From NCBI RefSeq assembly GCF_013366925.1, contig NZ_JAALDK010000001.1, positions 6,508,001-6,572,000 on the forward strand: a DNA stretch of 64,000 bases. Reading direction: 5' to 3'. Positions 52,697 through 60,631 of the stretch are shown piece after piece. Each line of letters opens with the position of its first letter. Position 1 is the first letter of the stretch. The notes below the pieces were generated by a model. That model worked only from the letters and a program-made list of their open reading frames with translations, was not told the origin of the DNA and did not search any database. This stretch comes from Paraburkholderia youngii (lineage in GTDB: Bacteria; Pseudomonadota; Gammaproteobacteria; Burkholderiales; Burkholderiaceae). A program made the position numbers and the translations under genes.

Positions 52697-54454
52697 TCAG
52701 AACTGCCCCGTCACCTGGAATCCGAGCGTCACGCGCGCAGTTGGAAAGCCGGATGGTTTATAGATGGGCGTAGCTGCAAAGAGGTCGCAGGCAACCGCAC
52801 CTGTCTTTGCCGATGCGCTGCCGCGCACACCGATCACCGCGCCCGCGAGTTGGGTACCGGCGAGAAATGCGGTGTTCGGCCCGAACACGCGGCCGTAGTC
52901 GATACCGGCATAAGCGGCCTGGCCCGTCGAGCCGACCGGTAGCTGAAGCTCGTTGCGCCAGAAGAAACCGCGCTCGGCCGCGAGCATCGTTTCGCCGTCG
53001 AAGCCGCGCACCGTGTAGCGGCTGCCGATGGTCAGGTCATCGATATAGTTGAGCGTGTTGTTCGTGAACTGTCCGTGAACGCTTGTCACGTAACGTAGCG
53101 TCTGGTTCGCGATCTGGAACGGCACCGACAGGTTCGCGTCGAGCAGGGCCATGTGGAAGCGATAGGTCGGGCCATTCTCGTAGAAGTCTGGTGTCGCCCC
53201 AAGTCCGCCCACACCCTGACGGTAAGCGAGACTGCCGTCGAACTGCGACGCGCCGAAGTAGTGACGGTCGGTAAGCCCCGCCTCGATGAATGTGTTGTTG
53301 CGCCGCTGCTGCGGGATAGCGGTGTCTTCAATAAAGCTTTCGCCGAAGCGCTTTGTGAGCCTCAACTGCGCGCCGAGTACGTTGTTCCGGCTGCGCATCA
53401 ATACCCGCTGTAGCCTGAAGTCCACTGTCTGAGAATTGCCACTCGACACGAAAGTCGTGTTGACGCCCGCGATCTGCTGGTAATACGTGTTCGTATAGGC
53501 TGACAGCGTGCCGGTCCAGTAGCCCCACGGAATCGAATAGGAACCGTTCCAGCCGTGCGAACCGAGACCTTTGTCGCCGAATTCGAGGTCCTGACTCACG
53601 CCGACATTGAAAATGTCGTTCAGCCCGAGCGGATTGTCGATGCCCAGGCTCAGGTTGCCTTGCAGCTTGCCGGTGGCCCGCGTGCCTGAGTTGTCCACCG
53701 AGGCGACCACCGTCCACGGCTTCACGCGCTTTACCGTAACGACAATATCGCTTTCGCCAGGTACATCAGTTGGCTCGATTTTCATGTCCATGTCCTGGCT
53801 GCTGACGCGCTTCATCTGTTCGAGCCCCTGTTCGAGGTCGCGCAGGTTCAGCAGATCACCCTCGCGGGCCGGGAAGGCAGTTTTCCACGTACCGCGCGTG
53901 GCAGGTTCAGCGAAGCGGATCGCACGCACAACACCCGGCACCAGCGCGAACTTCAGCGCGCCGGTAGAGAGGTCCTGCTCGGGCAGCAACACGCGCGTGG
54001 TGATGTAGCCCCGGCTCAGGATGACCTGTTGCAGTCCCTTTGTGAGCATGTCGAGTCCCGCCTTGCCGACGCGTTGCCCCGTGTAGTGGTCGAGCCATTC
54101 GCGGGCGAACGCGAAGCGGTCGAGCGGCAACGCGGATGCGCCTTGCGAGCGCACGGCATCAGGCAGTGTCGCAGGTACATCGAGAACGAACGAATCGATG
54201 CGGAAGCACGGCGTTTCAGCCGGCAGATCAGGCCAGCCAGAGGCGCGCTCAACCGTCGAACGCACCGAGGGTGCATTGACAGTGACGTTGCGTTCCTGCG
54301 CATTGCGTTGCTGCTCGACCTGCTGGTTCTGATCGGCGTTGGCACGTGCCGCTGCTGCTTTGTCCGCTGGTGTGAGCGTCGACGTCTGCTGCGCATGGGC
54401 GAGCGTTATCAGGGCTGTCAGCGGCAATGCCGCCAGCCTTTTGCGGATTTTCAT
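52697..54454 (-). CDS. cdiB: CdiB/FhaC-type two-partner secretion pore (TpsB)
   Basis: Outer-membrane transporter of 585 aa (ShlB/FhaC/HecB family) that exports CdiA. Signal peptide 1-21 (TALITLAHAQ), N-terminal helix and linker, POTRA domain(s) at about 75-230 (FRIDSFVLDVPATLPDA ... GYITTRVLLPEQDLSTGAL), then the beta barrel. The barrel contains the family motif SRYTVRGFDGE near residue 470 and ends in a terminal Phe (FQVTGQF) as outer-membrane barrels do. It lies downstream of cdiA and its immunity array, the Burkholderia-type order. Confidence 0.92.
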   Translation of the reverse strand: MKIRKRLAALPLTALITLAHAQQTSTLTPADKAAAARANADQNQQVEQQRNAQERNVTVNAPSVRSTVERASGWPDLPAETPCFRIDSFVLDVPATLPDAVRSQGASALPLDRFAFAREWLDHYTGQRVGKAGLDMLTKGLQQVILSRGYITTRVLLPEQDLSTGALKFALVPGVVRAIRFAEPATRGTWKTAFPAREGDLLNLRDLEQGLEQMKRVSSQDMDMKIEPTDVPGESDIVVTVKRVKPWTVVASVDNSGTRATGKLQGNLSLGIDNPLGLNDIFNVGVSQDLEFGDKGLGSHGWNGSYSIPWGYWTGTLSAYTNTYYQQIAGVNTTFVSSGNSQTVDFRLQRVLMRSRNNVLGAQLRLTKRFGESFIEDTAIPQQRRNNTFIEAGLTDRHYFGASQFDGSLAYRQGVGGLGATPDFYENGPTYRFHMALLDANLSVPFQIANQTLRYVTSVHGQFTNNTLNYIDDLTIGSRYTVRGFDGETMLAAERGFFWRNELQLPVGSTGQAAYAGIDYGRVFGPNTAFLAGTQLAGAVIGVRGSASAKTGAVACDLFAATPIYKPSGFPTARVTLGFQVTGQF

Positions 54455-54584
54455 GCGAAATTGCTTTTAGTAGATAGCTGAACGTCTGCTTAGTCGATGC
54501 ACCATTTTTCAGAAATAACCTGTGATTCTCGACTCGCATTCACCCTTCGAAAAGTCATCAGGTAGACACCCTGACTCTCGGGAG

Positions 54585-54869
54585 TTATTCCTTTTTCTTC
54601 GCTGCCGTTGCCCCGAGGAACGCGCAGAATGCCAGTGCCGCTGCAATCCCGGCTGGAGCAAAAAATCCCGGCACTGTAAAAATTATTGCCGATATCGTTT
54701 TGATCGCAGGTACGACGCCGAATTTAAAACCCGCAATTAAAAACATCAGCGCATAAATAGCAGTTAGGGTGAGGAAAAATACTTTCCAAAACGTGTACCG
54801 CCCAAGCCAACGCGAAATGGCTGGTCCAAGCAGGCCACCAAAGATGCCCCTCCAGAAACCGTCAATCAC
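54585..54869 (-). CDS. small membrane protein, putative CDI immunity protein 1
   Basis: Protein of 94 aa with two or three hydrophobic segments (FWKVFFLTLTAIYALMFLIA, then VPGFFAPAGIAAALAFCAFL) and a basic tail (AKKKE). The first 22 residues, DGFWRGIFGGLLGPAISRWLG, are very similar to those of the gene at 55078 (DGFWSGVFGGLFGSAVMRWA). GTG start at 54869 with GAGGAG 7 bases upstream. It stands between the displaced cdiA-CT at 55380 and cdiB, where immunity genes are expected. Function is inferred from position and membrane character. Confidence 0.65.
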   Translation of the reverse strand: MIDGFWRGIFGGLLGPAISRWLGRYTFWKVFFLTLTAIYALMFLIAGFKFGVVPAIKTISAIIFTVPGFFAPAGIAAALAFCAFLGATAAKKKE

Positions 54870-54896
54870 TGTTAGCTCCTCATCACTTGCTATCAG

Positions 54897-55031
54897 TTAC
54901 CAACCAATCCGTGAAGAGATGATCTTTACAACCAAGGGTCCAAATAAGATCACTCCGACAATCAATCCAAATATTTGGCACGCAAATTTCTGCTCCGATG
55001 TCATTTTTTTCTTCACCAGTTGCAAGGGCAT
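54897..55031 (-). CDS. 44-aa membrane peptide, putative
   Basis: Open frame of 44 codons, starting ATG at 55031 and ending TAA at 54897. A basic N-terminus (MPLQLVKKKMTSEQK) is followed by one hydrophobic segment (CQIFGLIVGVILFGPLVVKII) and the end SSRIGW. Composition and location between two membrane proteins suggest a real small gene. Ribosome-binding site is weak (AAGTGAAG). I do not recognise it. Confidence 0.45.
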   Translation of the reverse strand: MPLQLVKKKMTSEQKFACQIFGLIVGVILFGPLVVKIISSRIGW

Positions 55032-55077
55032 AGGAACTTCACTTTCGTTGATTTAAACGAGCAGGCTGGCAGTCGGA

Positions 55078-55365
55078 TCACTCTTTCTTCTCCGCGTCAA
55101 ACGTTGCACATACAAACACACACAGAACCGCCAGCAGACCTATGCCCATCGGCACCAAGAGACCTATCGGTGTAAAAGTAAACTCTTGCAATCGGGCGAG
55201 AGCCGCAGGGCCGCCGACATCCACCAGATCCTGTACGAACGAAAAGATATACACCGCAATTGTCACAATGAGGAATATCGTCGTATACCGATACTTCCTG
55301 GCCCAGCGCATGACTGCTGAACCAAAAAGTCCGCCAAAGACGCCGCTCCAGAAACCATCAAACAT
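55078..55365 (-). CDS. small membrane protein, putative CDI immunity protein 2
   Basis: Protein of 95 aa from ATG at 55365 (an upstream start at 55383 would add six residues). N-terminus MFDGFWSGVFGGLFGSAVMRW matches the gene at 54585. Hydrophobic segments are TIFLIVTIAVYIFSFVQDL and IGLLVPMGIGLLAVLCVFVC; the tail is AEKKE. It starts about 15 bases downstream of the stop of the displaced cdiA-CT at 55380, the usual distance for a cdiI gene. Membrane location would fit a membrane-acting toxin. Confidence 0.7.
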   Translation of the reverse strand: MFDGFWSGVFGGLFGSAVMRWARKYRYTTIFLIVTIAVYIFSFVQDLVDVGGPAALARLQEFTFTPIGLLVPMGIGLLAVLCVFVCATFDAEKKE

Positions 55366-55379
55366 AAGCGCCTCCCAAA

Positions 55380-56669
55380 TCACTGACTCAAGTTATGTTG
55401 CTGGACCGCGCTCTGCGCCGCCTTACCAGCAGTTTGGCTCAAAGCAAGTCCATTTGCCTGGATAACAAAGCCAGGAACCGTGGCAACATTCTTTGCCGAA
55501 TTTGCGACACCCGCCCAGCTAAACATCGATGTTTTGAACATGCCGTTAATGGCACCGAAGGTCGAAGCAGCGGCGAGTCCCGGTGCGGAAAAGCGTTCAT
55601 TGAAACTTGCGCCGAAGTCTTGGCCACCTTTGTAGTCCCTGTAGGCTCCATATGCAGCTGATGCTGTATATAGCCCGCCTGAACTCGTCGCTCCAGTCAG
55701 CGCACCGGTTGTCAGCGAATATGCAGCCTGAGCGGCTTTATATGCGGCGAACGCCTCGGGACCGAGAGCGATTGCGGCGGCGGCACCCGCGGCCAGTCCG
55801 ACAGCCGCTCCTGTTTGGGCGACGTTATCTGCGGCTGCGCCAGAGAGTTCCCCTTGTGCCTGGATCACAGCATTCAGCATTGCATCACTGCACTGCGCGC
55901 CGGCCCCACAAACCTGAGAAATTAGGTCCTTCTTCTTCTGATGAAGCATCTGGTTGTACAACTCGACGTTCGACGCCGTGGCCGCGCCTGCGGTGCCGCC
56001 GACGAGTACACCTCCGACGCCCGCCGCTACGTTCGCAGCGAGGTTGCCGAGCAGTTCCGAGCCCGTTTCTGATGCTACACCCTTCGAAAGGCTCTCAAGC
56101 TGCGCCGCCACCTTCGACGACAGGCCCGCCCCGGCAGCACCACCGATAGCCCCGAACGCGCTGCCGCCACCAAGGCCACCAATCAGCGCACCACCCGCCG
56201 CGTGCAGCAGCGCGCGGTTGTCGCCACCCTCGGCCCACGCGGCCTCTCCGGCCGCGTCACCGGCCTTCTGCGCCGCCTCCAGCTTTGATTCAGCATACGC
56301 GCCGATGCCTTGCGATACCGTCTGGCCCGCCGCCTGCGCGGCCTGCATCGTGTCGGCCTGCTGGTTCAGGATCGCGTTCACGTCCGGCGTTTTCGCAACC
56401 TTGCCGTTCGTGTTCGTTGTATCGCGCGACAGGTTCGCCACGTCCTGCGTCTGGCCCGCGCTGTTCGTCACGTTGATCGTGCCCGCGCTGATCGCGCTGC
56501 GCGTGGTTGCGCTCTCGTCGCCGCTTTCGTGCTGCGAGATCATCGGCGATACGCCCGGATGGCCGCTCACCGAACCTGGGCCAACCGCCTTGTTGGTGTT
56601 ACTACCGAAGCCCACGCCCGCACTGATACCGTTGCTGGTCGCGGCGTAGTGCGACTGGTTCTGGATATC
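55380..56669 (-). CDS. displaced cdiA-CT module 3 with hydrophobic toxin region
   Basis: A cdiA 3' fragment of about 430 codons with no start of its own. The left part repeats the CdiA pretoxin region (SGIGAYAESKLEAAQKAGDA, GGALIGGLGGGSAFGAIGGA) up to the NVELYN motif (55970-55953), the Burkholderia-type CT boundary. After it come about 190 residues with KKKDLISQVCGAGAQCSDAM, then a long Ala/Gly-rich hydrophobic stretch (AAVGLAAGAAAAIALGPEAF) and GLAAASTFGAINGMFKT. This suggests a membrane-inserting toxin. Junction with the upstream immunity gene is at 56668-56672. Confidence 0.72.
   Translation of the reverse strand, partial: DIQNQSHYAATSNGISAGVGFGSNTNKAVGPGSVSGHPGVSPMISQHESGDESATTRSAISAGTINVTNSAGQTQDVANLSRDTTNTNGKVAKTPDVNAILNQQADTMQAAQAAGQTVSQGIGAYAESKLEAAQKAGDAAGEAAWAEGGDNRALLHAAGGALIGGLGGGSAFGAIGGAAGAGLSSKVAAQLESLSKGVASETGSELLGNLAANVAAGVGGVLVGGTAGAATASNVELYNQMLHQKKKDLISQVCGAGAQCSDAMLNAVIQAQGELSGAAADNVAQTGAAVGLAAGAAAAIALGPEAFAAYKAAQAAYSLTTGALTGATSSGGLYTASAAYGAYRDYKGGQDFGASFNERFSAPGLAAASTFGAINGMFKTSMFSWAGVANSAKNVATVPGFVIQANGLALSQTAGKAAQSAVQQHNLSQ
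55953..55970 (-). other. LYN-type cdiA-CT boundary motif, module 3
   Basis: Codons for N-V-E-L-Y-N. Burkholderia CdiA proteins carry an (E/Q)LYN motif at the start of their variable CT, and this one fits that form. Confidence 0.75.
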
Positions 56670-56943
56670 AAGGAGAGGTCTTGTCCAGGTTCATGAGCCG
56701 ATGTGCAACAGTTCTGGTATGCACTTCATCGCCATCGAGACCAATGTGCTTGACCTCAACCCATCTGAGGTAGTCGTACAACTCGTCGACTGTTTTCTCC
56801 TCTCGAAGCATACGACTAATATCCTGGACGTATGAGTCGTATTCATCGTCCGCTTCCGGTGAATCGCCAACGCCAATGGGATCCCACTCCTTGAGCAGGA
56901 CCTTTTTTACGTCCAGATCCAAACCAATAAACGTTCTCTTCAT
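56668..56943 (-). CDS. DUF1871-like immunity protein
   Basis: Protein of 91 aa, acidic. LLKEWDPIGVGDSPEADDEY is the DUF1871-type block (residues 16-35), followed by VDELYDYLRWVEVKHIGLDG. It starts 3 bases after the stop of the DUF4258-like toxin module, so it is that module's immunity gene. The stop codon TGA lies exactly at the junction with the next cdiA piece. The last residues (NLDKTSP) may therefore be foreign and the protein slightly truncated. A fragment with IGLDGDE also occurs at 59806-59880. Confidence 0.7.
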   Translation of the reverse strand: MKRTFIGLDLDVKKVLLKEWDPIGVGDSPEADDEYDSYVQDISRMLREEKTVDELYDYLRWVEVKHIGLDGDEVHTRTVAHRLMNLDKTSP

Positions 56944-56946
56944 TTT

Positions 56947-58722
56947 TCAGGGTGCTCCGGGGATTACTGTGACGACCAGCCCAGTCTTTGAATTCGTGAC
57001 CACCCGAACGTTGTTCACCGGATCATAGTATCCGGTTGTTCCGGGACGCGTAGGGTAGTTAACACCGTTTGCAATAGTGTTTTGCACCACTGAAGGCGGC
57101 ACACCTCGACCCTGCATCTGGTCCATTGCATGAGCGGAGTAATCAACTCCGCCAATTGTAGCGGGCGCATTTGTCCCACGTGGCACGTCCATTGGACTAC
57201 CGCTGACTCCCACAGGTGTACTCGGGTCCTTAGCACCCTTGCCAGCCGCTGCCGCCCCCGCAGCCAGCGCTGTCGAAGGCACGGTCGCGGCCTGGGTACC
57301 CGCTGGCACTTTGGCACCTGCCTGTCCCAGCATCGCGCGCTCCTTGTCGAGCGCCTGCTTCAGTTCCTGCGCCTCCTTCTTCGCCTCGGTGTCGTTCTTG
57401 TCGTTCGCGGCGTTGTACAGGTTCACGTTCGATGCCATCGCCGCGCCCGCCGTGCCACCAACCGCTGCGCCCGCAAGACCCGACGCAATATTCCCCGCCA
57501 GATTGCCGATCAGCGACGAACCGGCCGCACCCGATACCGAATCGCTGAGTCCCTTCATCTGGTCAGCCAGTTTCGAAGAAATCGCCGCGCCTGCTGCGCC
57601 GCCCACCGCACCGAACGCACCGCCACCCAGGCCACCGATCAACGCACCGCCCGCGAGGTGCAGGCCCGCTCTGGCATCGCCTCCCTCACTCCACGAATCG
57701 AAGTCTGCCAGCGCTGCCGACGCGCCTTCGAGGTCGCCATTCTTGTAGGCTGCTTTCGCCGCATCAAGCGCTTCATCACGCTTCATGTCCGCATACGCGC
57801 CGATGCCTTGCGATACCGTCTGACCCGCCGCCTGCGCGGCCTGCATCGTGTCGGCCTGCTGGTTCAGGATAGCGTTCACGTCCGGCGTTTTCGCAACCGT
57901 GCCGTTCGTGTCCGTCGTGTCGCGCGACAGGTTCGCCACGTCCTGCGTCTGGCCCGCACCGTTCGTCACGTTGATTGCGCCTGCGCTGATCGCGCTGCGC
58001 GTTGTTGCGCTCTCGTCGCCGCTTTCGTTCTGCGAAATCATCGGCGATACGCCCGGTGTGCCACTCACAGAACCCGGACCCGTTGTCTTGCCGGTGTTGC
58101 CTACGCCTACGCCTGCACTGACACCGTTGCTGTTGGCGCTGTAGTGCGACTGGTTCTGGATGTCGCTGAAGGTGAGCGTGCCGGTCGTCAGGCTGTTGTT
58201 CGACGCGTCGGCCGTGCTCGATATCACTCCGCCCGTCAGGTCCGTGTTGCCCTTGACGTTGATGTTGAACCCGCCATCTCCCGCATTGATGCCAGCCTGT
58301 TCGTTGACACCTGCATAGTTTGAATCGGCATGGCCGTTCTGCGCGCTGAAGCTGGCGCTGCCGCCGCCCTGGCTGATTGTGAACCCGCCGCCCGTGCTGC
58401 TCTGGTGCGCGGCGCTGTTCGTCACATCCTGCACACTCACGATATTCAGGTTGCCGCCCACGTCAGCCGCGATCTGCCTGCCGTTGATCTGCGAGCCGAT
58501 GATGTTCGTATCGCCGCCCGATATCACCGTGACGCTGTTCGCGCCGTTCACATGTGACGCGTTCTGGATCGACGCGTCGCTGTTCGCGTCGCCATGCGCG
58601 TTCGACATCGCCGCCGAGACGCCAAAGCCGCCGCCGAGCGTGTACTGCACACCAACGCTTGCACTGCTGGAGCTGTTCGAGCTACGCGTCGAATCGGTGT
58701 CGGTCGTGTTGATGACGTTCAC
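56947..58722 (-). CDS. displaced cdiA-CT module 2 with DUF4258-like toxin
   Basis: Frame of 591 codons equal to the 3' region of the main cdiA; its first Met is an internal position, so it lacks start and export signals. It carries haemagglutinin-type repeats, the glycine-rich pretoxin, NVNLYN at 57429-57412, then about 55 residues shared with the main CT. The unique C-terminus follows: YSAHAMDQMQGRGVPPSVVQ, NTIANGVNYPTRPGTTGYYD and VNNVRVVTNSKTGLVVTVIP. This resembles DUF4258/RelE-like RNase folds. It is likely silent unless recombined into cdiA. Confidence 0.75.
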   Translation of the reverse strand: MNVINTTDTDSTRSSNSSSSASVGVQYTLGGGFGVSAAMSNAHGDANSDASIQNASHVNGANSVTVISGGDTNIIGSQINGRQIAADVGGNLNIVSVQDVTNSAAHQSSTGGGFTISQGGGSASFSAQNGHADSNYAGVNEQAGINAGDGGFNINVKGNTDLTGGVISSTADASNNSLTTGTLTFSDIQNQSHYSANSNGVSAGVGVGNTGKTTGPGSVSGTPGVSPMISQNESGDESATTRSAISAGAINVTNGAGQTQDVANLSRDTTDTNGTVAKTPDVNAILNQQADTMQAAQAAGQTVSQGIGAYADMKRDEALDAAKAAYKNGDLEGASAALADFDSWSEGGDARAGLHLAGGALIGGLGGGAFGAVGGAAGAAISSKLADQMKGLSDSVSGAAGSSLIGNLAGNIASGLAGAAVGGTAGAAMASNVNLYNAANDKNDTEAKKEAQELKQALDKERAMLGQAGAKVPAGTQAATVPSTALAAGAAAAGKGAKDPSTPVGVSGSPMDVPRGTNAPATIGGVDYSAHAMDQMQGRGVPPSVVQNTIANGVNYPTRPGTTGYYDPVNNVRVVTNSKTGLVVTVIPGAP

Positions 58723-58852
58723 CTGGTTTTTCGCCGCCAGAATGACATCGTTCGCGCTGACATCGAGCCGGCGATAGTCAGGTCGCCATTCGTTGCCACG
58801 AATCCCGCCGTGCCGCTTGCCTGCACGCTGGAGCCGCGTTGCAACGTCTGAT
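57241..58852 (-). repeat. direct repeat of the cdiA 3' region, copy 2
   Basis: About 1.6 kb nearly identical to 61271-62880. Differences seen: a 6-base insertion near its left end, scattered substitutions, and one missing base near 58761 (GACATCGAG against GACGTTCGAG) that breaks the frame further upstream. It provides a long tract for homologous recombination with cdiA. Confidence 0.88.
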
Positions 58853-58868
58853 AGATATAGTCCAAAGA

Positions 58869-59123
58869 CTATGAGCTCAATCGAGGTCTGTTGATCAAAT
58901 CAAGCAAGCTCTCCAGTTCTAGGCCATACTCGTTCGGCTCAAAGTTCGGCAATATGCCTTCCATCATGAACTCGGCGTTGATGAGCCCACAAAGCGCACC
59001 ATTCTCCGAGAAAGTCATTTCTCCCTTTTCCAGGTTATCGAACGCCGCTGCGTTCTTCCCTGCGTCTTTGACACGCAAGCTGCTCACGATTTGCTTCTGA
59101 CGATCATTTAGTGCCAATTTCAT
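58869..59123 (-). CDS. orphan immunity-like protein
   Basis: Protein of 84 aa starting MKLALNDRQKQIVSSLRVKD, ending LLDLINRPRLSS. Acidic, no membrane segment, helical. No toxin gene is intact next to it; upstream there is only a short frame (VLGVMWLPHEVQVQRESG) that might be the tail of one. The cdiA fragment of module 2 begins 17 bases after its stop. I do not recognise the family; the immunity role is inferred from context. Confidence 0.5.
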   Translation of the reverse strand: MKLALNDRQKQIVSSLRVKDAGKNAAAFDNLEKGEMTFSENGALCGLINAEFMMEGILPNFEPNEYGLELESLLDLINRPRLSS

Positions 59124-59198
59124 TTCCCGACTCCCGCTGCACTTGTACCTCATGCGGTAACCACATTACCCCGAGGACCTGGGCCGCTAACGCTACAT

Positions 59199-59230
59199 AC
59201 AACAAATCCGGCTAACGCCGGGTTTGTTGT
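59199..59230 (-). terminator. hairpin after the CdiI_4-like gene
   Basis: 14-bp stem ACAACAAATCCGGC (59199-59212) and GCCGGGTTTGTTGT (59217-59230) with a TAAC loop and one T-G pair. On the minus strand it ends in TTTGTTG, so it could stop transcription coming from the immunity gene at 59238. Confidence 0.65.
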
Positions 59231-59237
59231 TTATACA

Positions 59238-59468
59238 TCAGCTATTCATGCCCATCATTTTCCCGGCAGTCTTCAATGATTCCGGGTGAACCCTCTGCTG
59301 CTTGTCAAGAACGCAAGTCAGCAGTTCATAAGCCACTCCATACTCACCGAACTCAATATATTCAGCAACGTCGTTGCAATCTTGCTCAGAGATCTCTCTC
59401 TCAACCTGCACAAGAGCTTCACGCATCAATCGCTCAATCTCATCATAAGGGTCTGGTTGCTTCGTCAT
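59238..59468 (-). CDS. MafI/CdiI_4-like immunity protein
   Basis: Protein of 76 aa. The pattern IERLMREALVQVEREISEQD, DVAEYIEFGEYGVAYELLT is like the MafI/CdiI_4 family, which protects against EndoU-type toxins. It starts 4 bases before the end of the EndoU remnant at 59465, an ATGA-like overlap. It is complete, whereas the toxin partner is truncated. Predicted cytosolic. Confidence 0.72.
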   Translation of the reverse strand: MTKQPDPYDEIERLMREALVQVEREISEQDCNDVAEYIEFGEYGVAYELLTCVLDKQQRVHPESLKTAGKMMGMNS

Positions 59469-59749
59469 TTCGGATTTCTGGGAACATTTGTTGGGAACGC
59501 CGTAACGATTCCACCGCCTTTACTAGCTGGCTCGATAACCACACGAATGGCGATGCCATCGACAGAGCCATTTTTAACTATTCTGCCGTTGGCTTGAACC
59601 GTTTCAGGAACGGGCGGATCTGTGGTGATATCTGAAACAGCACTCATGATCTTCGACGATGACCAATCCTGTGGAAACACTGACTTACCAAGACCACCTG
59701 GCCATTGATGACCGCCGCCCGTTGCGTCTCCAGTCAGTATATGAGTCGG
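59465..59749 (-). pseudogene. EndoU nuclease domain remnant (cdiA-CT)
   Basis: The minus frame from 59749 reads PTHILTGDATGGGHQWPGG, then GKSVFPQDWSSSKIMSAVSD and, at the end, IRVVIEPASKGGGIVTAFP and NVPRNPK. This is the C-terminal EndoU ribonuclease domain seen in CdiA-CT and Maf toxins, including the catalytic-type His (HIL, GGGH). There is no start and no connection in frame to the piece of cdiA (FSDSVSGATGSS) just upstream. It is an inactive leftover. Confidence 0.75.
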
Positions 59750-59880
59750 ACGAACCGGTCGCGCCCGATACCGAGTCGCTGAACGCCTTCATATCGTCGG
59801 CCGGGCGCCCAGCAATTGTTGTCGTAATTTGCTGAGCATGCTGCTCGTCACCATCAAGCCCGATGCGCTCCGCCGGACCT
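59750..59880 (-). pseudogene. mosaic of immunity and cdiA pretoxin fragments
   Basis: One frame reads ELGPAERIGLDGDEQHAQQI then TTTIAGRPADDMKAFSDSVS and GATGSS. The first part resembles the end of the DUF1871-like protein at 56668 (KHIGLDGDEVHTRTVAHRL). The second part resembles the pretoxin segment DQMKGLSDSVSGAAGSS of cdiA. It therefore marks two recombination joints within 130 bases, just before the EndoU remnant. Confidence 0.6.
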
Positions 59881-60325
59881 AACTCAGACCGTCAACGCTA
59901 CGAGCGTTTTGCCATTGATCTACCGAATGCTTCGCGGCAAAGAATTTTTGAAGCTGAACAGGATCACGCTCCAGAATTCCAACGTAATGCTGATAGTCAT
60001 TAACCAAGGCGTCATAGCCGATAAAGGCGGTAATACCAAATGCCCCCATCAACGCTTGGTAGTCACGAACCTGCCCCGTCAAACATATCTGCCATGCAGG
60101 AAGGCCTGAATCCGCGATCGCAAATAGATTGCTTGGCATCCAGTAAGGGGCCATTCCGTCCGGACACACCAGAAAGTCGACACGACTGAATCGGAACATC
60201 AAGCCGTAGACGATGTACTCGTCGCCAACTTTTAGCGGTGCAAATTCTGTCCTATCCGTTTCACCGAGGCACCGCGCGCTCTCTGGAAGACTTGCACCTG
60301 TATTCGATCGACAAAGAATGCGCAT
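59879..60325 (-). CDS. immunity-like protein of an orphan CT module
   Basis: Protein of 148 aa from ATG at 60325 (MRILCRSNTGASLPESARCL). Further marks are VGDEYIVYGLMFRFSRVDFL and WMPSNLFAIADSGLPAWQIC. The order after a toxin end, the overlapping start and the soluble, slightly acidic composition suggest a cdiI gene. I recall similar proteins next to polymorphic toxins but cannot name the family. The end VDGLS is at 59879, directly beside the mosaic fragment. Confidence 0.6.
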   Translation of the reverse strand: MRILCRSNTGASLPESARCLGETDRTEFAPLKVGDEYIVYGLMFRFSRVDFLVCPDGMAPYWMPSNLFAIADSGLPAWQICLTGQVRDYQALMGAFGITAFIGYDALVNDYQHYVGILERDPVQLQKFFAAKHSVDQWQNARSVDGLS

Positions 60326-60588
60326 AGTTCGCACTTGAATTTGAAATCGTCAATGGCACCGGAGTTGATATTCCGGACGTAGTGAATCTCGACACCATTC
60401 ACGTTTTGCGACATTTTCACCCAAGCATCGGCAGCCGGCCACCGAGAATCGCCCAAGGGAATAGGCAACTGTACTCCTGCCGTGGGATTCGACATTGCCT
60501 GTTCAAGAGCCAGTTGTTCCTGGAGGCTGTTAGGGACGGCCCGTCCAGTAGACCCAAGGCCGAGGGGTGCGTTGTTTGCGGCAACAAA
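60232..60588 (-). pseudogene. toxin C-terminus fragment (orphan cdiA-CT)
   Basis: The frame opens after a stop at 60589 with FVAANNAPLGLGSTGRAVPN and continues with SLQEQLALEQAMSNPTAGVQ, then RWPAADAWVKMSQNVNGVEI and HYVRNINSGAIDDFKFK. This reads as the last 85 residues of a secreted polymorphic toxin. After DFKFK the frame continues for 31 codons into the immunity gene, so the natural stop seems lost. There is no start codon or pretoxin region. Confidence 0.6.
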
Positions 60589-60631
60589 TCATGGGTACAG
60601 ACGTTGGTTAGGATGCTCTTCGTCGAGCTCA

